Positions 1 through 9,975 of a DNA stretch of 12,500 nt are shown here, piece by piece (the stretch's first letter is position 1; every line of letters begins with the position of its first letter). The notes beneath the pieces are model-generated. The model searched no databases. It was not told the origin of the DNA and worked only from the letters and a program-made list of their open reading frames with translations. The stretch comes from Acanthamoeba sp. SK_2022b. Lineage: Eukaryota; Discosea; Longamoebia; Acanthamoebidae. The position numbers and the translations under genes were made by a program. The stretch covers positions 1 to 12,500 of the forward strand of contig JANDJZ010000751.1 of assembly GCA_027943245.1 (NCBI GenBank), given 5' to 3'.

Positions 1-142
1 GTGTGGAATCGCTCAAGCTGATGTTGTCCCCAGTGGTCGGAATGGGTCGGAGCGAGGGCAGCGGAGCCTTGCGCCCCAGACGCGTTTCGACTCCTCGACG
101 ATCAAAGTGAAAGTTCTTGGGCACCGCCGACACATGCTGCAC

Positions 143-192
<50 letters not shown>

Positions 193-1058
193 GCGCGCGC
201 GCACAAGCAAAGTTGTGGTGAGCGTCAATGGAAAAGTGCACGGGCGAGGACAGGGGCGGGCTCACCTCGGTCACGTCTGGTCGCAACAGCGAGGCGATGT
301 CCAAACGGTTGTTGTTGACCGCGAGATCGTAGGCAGTCCTGCCGCTCTGCACGTGCGATGGGCGCGCGATGCGTGGAACGGAACATCAGCAAAGAGAGGG
401 AGGGAGAACGAGGGACAAGCGAGTGTGCGTGTGCACGCACCCAATCGATCAGAGAAGCGTCAGCGCCCGCGTCCAGCAACAGCTTGGAGCACTCGTAGTA
501 GCCCTGTGCATTGTAGTGAGCCAAGCAAGCACATCACACAGGGGAGAGCGAGGGAAGACGGACCTTGTCAACGGCCAGGTGGAGAGGCGTACGACCACCC
601 ACTACGAACACGGGGATGATCTTGTTGAGGTAGAAGAGCTGGTCCTTAGAAGCGCAGTTGAGGCTGGCTCCTCGGCGCACGAGCTCGGCCAACGCCTCCT
701 GGGCGTCCCAACTTGCAGCGTAGTGGAGCGGACGCAGCCCGCCCAGGTCCTCGGCCTCCACGTCGGCTCCCGCCTCGATGAGGGCCACCACCACGTCGAC
801 CGCATCGCCCAATGCGGCCATGTGTAGCAGCGACCACCCGCCTGCCGTCCTGTAGTTGGGATCGACTGGCTCTGTGGTCTCATCATTTGTTGGCCCAGAT
901 TGTCTGATAAGCCGTACTGCGGCCTCAGTATCGCCTAGATGGATGAGTCGCACGATTTCAGGCTCGCCTTGCATCACCTGCGCTGGCGCGGGGTCCTCCG
1001 GAGCAGATTGATTCGTTGGGCGCGTGCATGTCTGTTCTGTGCTGGGTCGCTGTTCCAT
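1..1058 (-). CDS. Ankyrin-repeat protein, 5' part (four exons, runs off the window)
   Basis: Proposed exons on the minus strand: 1058-564, 503-441, 346-266 and 136-1. All junctions are phase 0 (donors GTCCGT, GTGCGT, GTGAGC; acceptors ending CAG). About 258 residues are visible and the frame is still open at base 1. Splicing restores clean ankyrin repeats: residues 74-106 (WSLLHMAALGD then ALIEAGADVEAED), 107-139 (LRPLHYAASWD then LVRRGASLN), 156-188 (RTPLHLAVDKGYYECSKLLL then DAGADASLID, joined across intron 1) and 189-213 (RTAYDLAVNNNRLDIASLL, joined across intron 2). A weaker helical repeat may lie at 33-57. Repeat 2 is followed by a hydrophobic insert of about 15 residues (LFYLNKIIPVFVV) before the next repeat. 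Ankyrin repeats bind protein partners; the partner and function cannot be told from this part. The start at 1058 is the first ATG of the open frame and faces the divergent gene at 1275. There is no signal peptide. I am confident in the repeats and fairly confident in the splicing. Confidence 0.82.
146..190. repeat. (CA)n microsatellite in intron 3 of the ankyrin gene
   Basis: About 22 CA units on the plus strand, so (TG)n on the sense strand of the ankyrin gene. The run ends nine bases before the acceptor GTGCAG at 142-137, in the position where a polypyrimidine tract would normally lie. Confidence 0.95.
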
Positions 1059-1274
1059 TGTTAGTTTTGTGTTGTATGCGTGCTGTCTATTTCTTGGCCG
1101 TTTGTGAAATCTGTAGATTCAATGCTCTCTCGTTTTGGCTACATGGCCGGAAGCTTCGGGAAGAACGGCCTTCCGTCAAGCTTCTTCACCAACGCCGTTG
1201 TTTAAACATTTCCAAAAATTTCCGAAACTATTTCAAATTGATTTGGTCGATCTCCAACACCAACAGCTAAGATC
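1059..1274. promoter_or_regulatory. Divergent promoter region between the ankyrin and thioredoxin-like genes
   Basis: 216 bases separate the two head-to-head start codons, so both core promoters must lie here or overlap the genes. The half nearer 1275 is AT-richer (about 1200-1250, with GTTTAAAC and runs of A and T). I see no clear canonical TATA box. An imperfect inverted repeat sits in the middle (separate entry). Assignment as a promoter rests on gene orientation only. Confidence 0.6.
1150..1184. promoter_or_regulatory. Imperfect inverted repeat in the divergent promoter
   Basis: Left arm 1150-1163 (GAAGCTTCGGGAAG) pairs with right arm 1170-1184 (CTTCCGTCAAGCTTC): seven paired bases on the outside, a short mismatched bulge, then five paired bases around a six-base loop. 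It could be a dimeric protein-binding site shared by the two genes or a chance palindrome around two HindIII-like hexamers. Confidence 0.45.
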
Positions 1275-2134
1275 ATGCGGTGGTGGGCACCGGCGCTACT
1301 CCTGCTCGCCCTGTCATGTTTGGGCAACGAGTTTGTTGCTTCGGATTCGCAATCACAACACATCTCGGGAGATGTGGTTGAGCTAACGCACGCCAATTTC
1401 AACGAGTACCTCCGGCAAGGCCCCCTTCTTGTCGAGTTGTACGTGCCAACCACCTCCACCTTCACTTCGCTTCGTGCATTCATTCAACCTCTGCTCGTGC
1501 GCACAGCTACGCGGATTGGCACAAGGACTGCCAGCAGTTCGAGTCGTCCTGGCGCTCCCTTGCACAGTACCCTGCCCCCTCCCTCTGCCCTTTCTCGACG
1601 GCGGACGTCACCAGTGGGCACTGACTGTGCCGATTGGGCCCGCGTGCCGTGGAGGGAGCTGGCGGGGAAGCTTACCGTGGGACGCATCAACTTCAACGAG
1701 GAGCGCGAGCTCACCGAACGCTTCGGCGTGGCCACCCTGCCCACCTTTAAATTGTACTCCTGTTGTCCCTTCACTTGTGCGCTCTGCTCATCCCACATGC
1801 GCGCTCACAGCGCGTTGACATGCGTCTTTTTCGTGCCGCACGATACGTGTGCGGTGATCAAGCATGTACGGGAACGGCATTGCGGTGGACTATCGCGGCG
1901 ATCTGAACGCCACACAACTCGCGAGCTACGGCCTCGCGCTGCTCAGGTTCGGTCCTCGACCGAGTATAACACAGGGTAAGAACTGTTGTCTTACCTATCG
2001 CTCTCTGCGCCTCCTTATCTGTTCACAGCCCGCCGGTCTTGCCGCTGGAGGACGTGCTGCGCTTCACAGTGCCCTACTCGGCGTTCGTTCTCTTTCACGA
2101 GCCGCAGGACTTGGCCGCCATGGTAACAGCGCCT

Positions 2135-2210
<76 letters not shown>

Positions 2211-2695
2211 AGTGGGAGTGGGAGTGCTCCTCCTCCGCGAATCGCCCAGCGCGCACTCACTCCCATGGACGTCGCGCAGGAGGCGTTTGTGTCCGGCGTT
2301 CGACCGTTCGTGGAGTCGGCCGGCGTGCTCTTTGGTCGCTCGCACTCCCTGGAGTCGGCCCGGGCTCTCCTTGGTGTGGATGGCGACAAGAGCACCGGCA
2401 CCGACACCGAGTTGCCGCCGCTGCCGTTCGTGGCGGTGCTGAAGGACTGGGATCGGCCCGACCTCGCGCCGTCGTCGGCCCACCGTGCCGTACGCGCCGT
2501 CAAGGGAGTGGGCGACACCAAAGCGCTGGTGACCTTTTTCGACGAGCACTGGGTGCCGCTCCTCCCTCGCATCGAGGCAGCCGCCTTTTCCTTTCGCCAG
2601 GTGCTCGAGCAGCCGGACGCCATCGGCCTGGTCATTGCAGTCGGTCCTCATGCCGATCCTCTACCCGCCTCTAGTGAGTGCGTCATCACTGCCCG

Positions 2696-2759
<64 letters not shown>

Positions 2760-3754
2760 TGCGAGTGTGGAAGTGTGGTGTCATGTGTGTACATTGAGGA
2801 CTTAACGCCCAGTGGCCTGACGCTGATGATGTGATGGGGTCAGACTGCTGGACGCGGTGCGGCAGGTGGCGCACGAATACCAGCAAGCGCATCTTCGTGA
2901 AGGGACAACGCCTCGTCTGGCCTTTACATGGATCGACGGCCACCGCTTCGATTCCGTACGCCACCACCCGCACCGCACAGTGTTCACCCTCATCGTGTTT
3001 TGAACGATTACTGGGTTTATCTATAATATGCTGCTGCCCTGCAGTGGCTGGCCGAATTTGGGCTGAGCGAAGCCCAATTTGGGTCTCACGTGTTCGTGCT
3101 CAATTCGCTGCGCGTACGCCTTCCTTCTCCATCTCCCCGTCCGCGCTGCCTCTGCTGCTCAGGGGCAGGCCTCGCGTGCTGACGTGTTTTTCTTGTCCAG
3201 GAATCGTACTACCCGGCTGTTGCAGTGAACTCGGCAGTTGACCTTCGCGGCTATCTCCAACGCATCCAGTCTCGCTCTCTAAAGGTGTGCGCGCGCGCGT
3301 CCGCGCGCGTCTGGCGTGTCCCAGGTACAGCATTCTCACAAACGTTTGTACCATAGGCCCAACGATTCTCCGCACAACAGGCAAAGAAGGAGCGTAGCCT
3401 GTCGGTACGTGAAGGTCCTTATATCTCTCATCTTCTCTGTTGACGTTGTCCCGCCGTTGTCAGGCCGTGGTGGAGGAGTGGATTAAGCTGCTGGAGCTGC
3501 CGGATTGGTGGAAGCCCAGCCAATGGTCAGAGGCCGTGGGGTCGTCGCCCACCGCGCGGGTCTACCTGAGCCTGGCCGTGGGTGCTCTTGTGGCGTTCGG
3601 CCTCAAGTGCGTCAGCGATCGCCTGTGGGGCCCGACCGCCCGCTCAACCAGGCCCGCCACCGCCAAGCCTGATCAGGCCGCCCAGGCAGCTGCAAGCGCG
3701 TCAGTAGCCACAGGAGCGAACAGGCGACACACGCAGAGACGACAAGACGACTGA
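1275..3754 (+). CDS. ER thioredoxin/PDI-like transmembrane protein (TMX3-like), 11 exons
   Basis: Proposed exons: 1275-1438, 1507-1566, 1655-1753, 1863-1946, 2029-2122, 2280-2677, 2844-2955, 3045-3113, 3201-3284, 3357-3404, 3464-3754 (501 codons with stop, phases consistent). Residues 1-22 look like a signal peptide (MRWWAPALLLLALSCLG). A thioredoxin fold follows at about 34-135: VVELTHANFNEYL, LLVEFYADWHKDC (joined over intron 1), LTVGRINFNEERELTERFGV, cis-proline motif ATLPTF near 104, then GIAVDYRGDLNATQL. Two further thioredoxin-like (b-type) regions probably fill 136-400, ending in LAFTWIDGHRFDSWLAEFGL. A hydrophobic segment at about 437-455 (VYLSLAVGALVAFGL) is a likely membrane anchor, followed by a tail of about 45 mostly polar residues. 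The order matches TMX3 (454 residues in human). The usual CGHC is here HKDC, so the first catalytic Cys is missing; a dithiol oxidase role is unlikely and a chaperone or binding role more so. Uncertain points: the donor at 1947 (a GGTAAG at 1975 is an alternative) and the start of exon 10 (3381 is also in phase). Confidence 0.8.
2135..2208 (+). repeat. (TC)n(TG)n microsatellite in intron 5 of the thioredoxin-like gene
   Basis: About ten TC units run directly into about 27 TG units on the sense strand, inside the intron 2123-2279. The intron continues for about 70 bases to the acceptor GCGCAG at 2274-2279. Confidence 0.95.
2696..2762 (+). repeat. (TC)n(TG)n(GCGT)n compound microsatellite in intron 6
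   Basis: TC units (2696-2718), then GT units (2719-2740), then a GCGT tetranucleotide run (2741-2762), all on the sense strand inside the intron 2678-2843. Confidence 0.93.
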
Positions 3755-3819
3755 TTGGCCATTTGTGTAACGATTTCAGTTCAATTATTTATTTTAGTTT
3801 TTCATTTTTGGCTCCGTAG
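3755..3819 (+). promoter_or_regulatory. Very short intergenic spacer with T-rich stretch and possible TATA-like element
   Basis: Only 65 bases separate the stop codon of the thioredoxin-like gene from the next ATG on the same strand. It holds TGTAA at 3766-3770, a candidate 3'-end signal because the same word occurs at 7563-7567 after the next gene, and an AT-rich stretch (ATTATTTATTTTAG, about 3784-3797) that could be a TATA-like promoter. The end reads like an acceptor (T-rich tract then CCGTAG directly before ATG), so a 5' UTR intron or a leader-acceptor site is also possible. Function is inferred from position only. Confidence 0.45.
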
Positions 3820-5972
3820 ATGGCGAGAGAAGGGACCAGCGACATGTTCAACCTCAGGGCGTGCGTACATCGCTTTGATGTGCCGCCCGATGGTGAGGCC
3901 CGCCAGCGTGCAGCGGAGGTGCCGGCGCTTCTGCGCCTCTGCTTCGACTTCGTCGTGCGCAACGTGACTCTGTCCGAGACGATGGAGGGCATGCCGGCCC
4001 TCCACGTCTTGTTTGCGCTGGCCCTCCGCCGCCGTGTCATCGACCGCCGCCTTCTGCAGCTGGCGGCCTCATCTGGCCTGCAGCTCGACACCGCAGACGT
4101 CGCCCTTGCGCTGGGCTTCTCTCGTCGTGGCGTCAAGGTATTTTCTCGAGAGAAAAAATTGATTTGTTTTTATTTCATAGCATTCAATTCTTTATTATTG
4201 ATTTTATGCAAAATAATTTAGTTTTTATGCATAACTTAATTTCTAATTTTATTTCTTCAACAAAACAGGAAATGAAGCGGCAGCGCAGTTTAGCTTTGCT
4301 CGATTTGTCTGGCCCTATCAAGGCCGGGGATTGCCGCAACTTGGCGGCCCTGCTGCCGGGCATGGACTTCCTGAAGTCCCTCAACCTATCACACTACCCG
4401 CACGCCCTGTCCCTCGCCGATGTGCGGGCCATAGCAGGTGCCACACACACACACACATGCACACCCTTCACTCCCCTAGTGCTGATGCTCGTGGGCCTTC
4501 GTCAAGGCCTCAAGGGCCTGGAATCGTTGGACGTGAGCCACACGCGCCTCTCCGACGAGATGTTGGAGACAATCGCTGGAATGTCGCACTTGACCTCTCT
4601 CAGACTCCGTCGCTGTCGCGGTACGTTGACGTTGCTGTCTTGCCCACAACACTCGCCGTGCTGACGACCGCTGGTCCGCCGCCGTCACCACCACGCAAGA
4701 GCTGCGCGGTGACACCCCCAAGCTGGCCGAGATGCAGCTGACGCGGCTGGACGTGTCGTTCACGCGCATGGCCTCCGCTGCGCTGCCGTACATCGCCAGG
4801 ATCACGACCTTGAGGTCGCTCAACCTCTCGTTCACCACGATTGATGACCTTAGCTGCCTCACCAGTACACGCCACGCCGGCCCTGTATCCCTGTATCCCT
4901 GCAAGATAAATGTTGATCACGTGAGTGTCTCGCTGAGTGCGTGAGTAGATCTGAAGCAGTTGGAGGAGCTCAACTTTTCCGACACGGCAGTGAAGATGGT
5001 CGCACCTCTGTGTGGTACGGGGCCTCACTCAAGCGCGTGTTGCTTGCGAGTGCGGCGTGAGCATGCTTGCAAGTGGTTTCCCTGTAATGATGGCCTAACA
5101 ACAACCAGAGCTCACCAACCTGCGCCGACTGAACTTTGCGCGTGCGCGAGAGATACGGAGGAAGGGAAACGACTGCTTGAAGCGTACGGCTCTCCCGAGT
5201 CAGCACTCAGGCGCTGGCGCCACAACTTATAGCATGCTGCGCGCAGGCCTCACCACTCTGACACACCTGAGCGCGTCACGCCTGAGTCACAACAGCATAC
5301 TGGGAATCATCGGTGGGTTACCGCTTCCATTGTTGAAAATCCATTTATATGAATATTTTGGCTTCTTTTGGTTCTTCCCAGCCAACAACCCCGAGTTGGT
5401 CAGCCTGTCGACTCAGAGCTGCGATACGATTTATTCACACCACATCGAACTCTATCTGCGTACGAAGTCTATCATGACAGCCTTCCCCACCTCATGACCG
5501 CCTTTTAATCTCAAGCTGTGCTGTGCTGTGATTGCGATCTGTGAGCAGAGCTGAACCCGAAGCTGTTTATCGAGAGCATTCACCTGCCCATCCCCAAAGC
5601 CATCCAAGCGCTCCGCGAACACAAGCATGACCACGACATCGTTATGCAGGCCCTCTATCTGCTCAAAGGGCGTTCGCGTGGCGATGCCGGTTCGTTCTTT
5701 CGTTCATTCTGTTTGTCGCTTTCATTGTTCGGTTCTTTCTCTTATCTATTCTGTTCGAGAAAGTGAGCCTCTCTCTATGTGCGCTCATCTCCGTGCTCTT
5801 GCTCCAGGCATTTCGTGGAGCAGATCCTCCCGCCCGATCAAACAAGCGCTAGATAAGCGCAAGACAGCGGCCGAGCACAAAAAAGAGCAGGCAAAACGCA
5901 ACGTTCCTTATAACACCGATGTATTCCTACGCACGCTTCTCCGCGATGTGGCTGCTGTGACCGCGTCTGATC

Positions 5973-6041
<69 letters not shown>

Positions 6042-6709
6042 TGTCAGAAGGATGGGGGGTACATCGGGCCCCTGTCGCAGCTGTTCAAATCGATCGCGGC
6101 CGAGCTCCTCGACGTGCTCTACGGCCTGATCGAACCTTGCCACTTGGCCGCGCTCAACAGGGTGCTCGAACTGCTCAGGCACTTGTCCCAATCCGACAGT
6201 ACGCAGCACTCCTCTGCCAAACATTATTCAATATTTTCTTCTTTTTATAATTTACATAATTTGTATTTAATATCCATACACATGTGTTGAATGCAGAATA
6301 TGTGACGCTGATGGCCGACCTGCGCTGGCTGAGCGCCTTCTACAACCTGTTGTGGATTCTGCCGCACCATGCCCATACCGTGCTCCAAACGCTGCGCCTC
6401 ATCCTGGACCACGTCCCCAAGGGTCACCTCCTACACATCTACGTCCATGCTATGGCTGGCCCGTCTGGTGTCATGAGCGCTAACGCAATTGTTCATTTGG
6501 TTTGTGTGCGTGCATACGTAGGGAGCGGCAACGTGACACTGGCCAACATGGGCCTGCAGCCTCTGCTCGTCGAGATCGTGGGCCTGCATCCCGGCGACGT
6601 GGGCATCGTTGGCCATGCACTGGAAATCGCCTCCCGCCTCACCTCGGGTTCGCCCTACCGCTGTGGCCCCTTCACACGTCAGCGTCCAACCTCACTCGCC
6701 TTCGCCTTC

Positions 6710-6795
<86 letters not shown>

Positions 6796-7125
6796 GTGCC
6801 GGGTTGGAGAAGTGGCTGGTGCCTGAAAGGATGGCTGTACTGCTGCGTGCCATACGCGAGCACCCGCGCCAGATCACGATCGTAGAGCCAGCCCTCCTCA
6901 TACTGACCCTGCTCGAGAACCGTGGGCACGGTCGCGCCCTCGTGGCCGCCGGCGCCTTCCACACGCTGGCCCAGGCCGGCGCCAGCTACCCCAAGTCGTG
7001 GGACGTCCCCATGTGGAACAAGAGGAGCTGCGTCCTGGTCAACACTGCTACGCTCCTCGAGCTCCTCGCCGAATACGGTTTGTCACGCCACGGCTCTGCG
7101 AGACAGTCGTGTCTTGCTCACCTCG

Positions 7126-7183
<58 letters not shown>

Positions 7184-7477
7184 ACTAGTGGATGTGACGA
7201 TGCCGGAGACGAGGTCTACCACCAAAAGACTGCAGCAGCTGTGGACAGCCCTACAGGCCGCGAACACAACGTCGACGGCCGCAGCTGTGCCTGGCACCGA
7301 TCACCAGCACACCGGTACGCATCTGCCTCCCCTCTCAACCGGAATGGGCGGCTGACCGAGCGCGCCACAGCAGACAAGCGAGAGGCCAACCGTAACAGGA
7401 GACAGAAGCGCAAGGCGCGCAGGTTAGCCTCACGTGCTGCGGAGCGCCCAAGGAATAGTGCCACCCGGCACCAATGA
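3820..7477 (+). CDS. ZYG11/ZER1-like leucine-rich repeat plus ARM protein, candidate Cullin-RING substrate receptor, 16 exons
   Basis: Proposed exons: 3820-4137, 4269-4437, 4507-4620, 4700-4864, 4949-5014, 5109-5183, 5247-5312, 5382-5459, 5549-5689, 5808-5956 (end uncertain), 6048-6198, 6297-6467, 6522-6647, 6796-7077, 7189-7314, 7371-7477; about 767 residues. Residues 36-45 (ALLRLCFDFV) fit an Elongin BC-box, Lxxx-Cxxx-hydrophobic, and MPALHVL near 58 could be a Cul2-box. About ten LRRs span 112-350: LKSLNLSH, LESLDVSHTRL, LTRLDVSFTRM, LRSLNLSFTTI, LEELNFSDTAV, LRRLNFAR, LTHLSASRL. From 350 to 690 the protein is helical and ARM-like, starting NPKLFIESIHLPIPKAIQAL as in ZYG11B. The tail is low-complexity and basic (NRNRRQKRKARR), a possible nuclear signal. 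Order and size match human ZYG11B (about 744 residues), whose family recruits N-terminal glycine degrons to Cullin-2. The WNLTDE-type pocket motif I associate with that family is not visible, so the ligand may differ. Uncertain points: exon 3 could start at 4477 instead (same phase), and exon 10 could end inside the GT run at a phase-0 position. A plain LRR protein is the fallback. Confidence 0.72.
4442..4457 (+). repeat. Short (CA)n run in intron 2 of the LRR/ARM gene
   Basis: Eight CA units on the sense strand just inside the proposed donor at 4438. It is the only CA-sense intron run in the window; the others are TG or TC on the sense strand. The intron length (69 bases) is a multiple of three and the frame stays open through it, so retention would insert 23 residues without a stop. 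Confidence 0.85.
5974..6040 (+). repeat. (GT)n microsatellite making up nearly all of intron 10
   Basis: About 33 GT units directly follow the exon sequence ending TGATCG and run to within seven bases of the acceptor ATGTCAG (6041-6047). Every GT in the run could act as a donor. Only donors in phase 0 keep the frame into KDGGYIGPLSQLF; a donor at 5957 (GTGACC) also does. Confidence 0.93.
6710..6793 (+). repeat. (TC)n(TG)n microsatellite ending at the acceptor of intron 13
   Basis: About ten TC units then about 31 TG units on the sense strand. The TG run goes directly into the acceptor TAG at 6793-6795, so the repeat replaces the polypyrimidine tract of this intron (6648-6795). Confidence 0.95.
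7127..7182 (+). repeat. (TG)n microsatellite in intron 14
   Basis: About 28 TG units on the sense strand inside intron 7078-7188, ending six bases before the exon that starts at 7189 (acceptor GGACTAG). Confidence 0.95.
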
Positions 7478-7839
7478 ACGCGAGACCCAGGGCGCCAGTC
7501 AGGGCACGCACCCGTGCGACGTGGACTCACGTATGAGGAACACCGATTTTTACTCTATGTGTTGTAACATCGTTTAGCTGAAGAGGTGTGGTTAGCTGAA
7601 GTGTGTGATGGGCCGGCTTGTATATTGCTGTTGGAGGTTTTCATTATTCAGAGATAAGCATTGTTATGCAAAGAAGGAACGCTCTCTGCATTTGGTCCTG
7701 AAGAGACGCCGAGTATCAGTCTAACGAGTTCTCCTCTTCCTTGCTGTCTGGGGACAATGAGTACGGGCTCTCTCCCACATTGAATAGGATGTAGGTTGAG
7801 ATGTCTCAAATCATGTGGTGACGCCAGAAGGTGGTTGGG
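7478..7839. other. Convergent intergenic region (3' ends of two genes)
   Basis: 362 bases between the stop codons of the LRR/ARM gene (plus) and the unrecognised gene (minus). No supported ORF or RNA gene is seen. TGTAA at 7563-7567 may be a 3'-processing signal for the plus gene; no AATAAA stands out. Otherwise I see nothing in it beyond mixed, moderately AT-richer spacer. Confidence 0.6.
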
Positions 7840-8920
<1,081 letters not shown>

Positions 8921-8997
8921 CTCAACCTCAGCCCCGCGTAAGCCAGGTGGTTGGGCGTCAAGGTAGGTTTCTTCCCAAGCCTCGGTCTTGGTTTTAG

Positions 8998-9343
8998 AAG
9001 AGGCCTTGGTTGGGGTCTTCGATGCCTTGGTTGGGATCTTCGGCGCCTTGGTCGGGGTCGTCGATGCCTCGGTTGGGGTCTTCGATGCCTCGGTTAGGGT
9101 CTCCGACGCCTTGGTTGGAGTTTTCGACGCCTTGGTTAGGGTCTTCAACGCCTTGGTTGGGGTCTTCAACACCTTGGTTGGGGTCGATGCCTTGGTAGGG
9201 GTCTTCGATGCCTCGGTTGGGGTCTTCGATGCCTCGGTTAGGGTCTCCGACGCCTTGGTTGGAGTTTTCGACGCCTTGGTTAGGGTCTTCAATGCCTCGG
9301 TTAGGGTCTTCAACGCCTTGGTCGGAGTTTTCGATGCCTCAAA
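8998..9343 (-). repeat. 21-base minisatellite, about 16 units, open in frame as a Thr/Lys-rich heptad
   Basis: On the minus strand the array reads as about sixteen 7-residue units of the type ASKTPTK, with variants ALKTLTE, ALKTLTK, ASETLTE, ASKTPTE and APKIPTK; one unit lacks a residue (ASTPTK). The order ALKTLTK-ASKTPTK-ASETLTE-ASKTPTE occurs twice, about 144 bases apart, so a block of seven units was duplicated. The frame is open on both sides and leads directly into the exon at 8920-8823. It may be coding (a Lys/Thr-rich tail with TP sites) or 5' noncoding DNA. The opposite strand is also open as a VGVFDAL-type repeat, a by-product of the array. Confidence 0.85.
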
Positions 9344-9975
9344 ATGCTGAATTGGAAATTGGTGTGTAGACCAGCTATTCAGCAGAGAAAAGGGTTTGGA
9401 ACCTGTTGGGCCCTGTCCACCGTGGGAGTGTAGAATGCATGCTTGAGGTAAGAGGAGGTAAAGATGGGTTGTACTGTGTGCATGGGGAAAAGGACTAGGT
9501 GGTGGCAGACATTGGCGCTGGAGCAGTGATTTCAGCCAACAGCGACTCAGGCAGGCGACACTGACACATGAGCTCAGTGCACAATGAGAGCACATCAGCC
9601 CTCATGTCTTTGATATCTGGTGAAGCTCATCACAGCAGGCCACAAGTGCTCTGCAAATATGATGTGAGCACGACCAGCAGTCACAGAGACCCTGGCAGGA
9701 GGGAACAAACAGTTTTACAACACACAAAGCATGAAGGCAGTCCTGGACCTCCCCAATCATGAGGGAGGAGATTGGCCAGGTTTCACTTGCAGTTGGCATG
9801 GGCGCCATGGTGCTTCATGGCAAGTGTGTCCTTAAGAAACATGGTGATGGCAGAAAGGCTGTGCTTGGTGAAGATGGAGTGGACAGGGAACTGCCAAGGA
9901 GGTTAATAGACCAAAAATCAGTAATGGAGGAAGATTAAAAGGTTCTGGTCAGAGCCATCCTTGTCATTGGTCAGG

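Noticed and set aside
4438..4506. Reading through intron 2 of the LRR/ARM gene as coding
   Set aside because: The frame stays open, but the insert holds a His-Thr run from the CA repeat and breaks the 24-26 residue LRR spacing, which is restored by splicing.
6609..7355. Long ORFs rich in Cys-Val or His-Thr repeats
   Set aside because: These are dinucleotide runs read through in frame; splicing removes them, and the parts of the frames with normal composition belong to exons already described.
8998..9343. CRISPR-like array
   Set aside because: Units are contiguous 21-base tandem repeats with no unique spacers, in a eukaryotic context.
8988..9350. Plus-strand ORF of 120 residues with VGVFDAL-type repeats over the minisatellite
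   Set aside because: A 21-base array without stops is open on both strands. The minus frame continues into a plausible exon while the plus frame starts and stops at the array, so it is probably a shadow.
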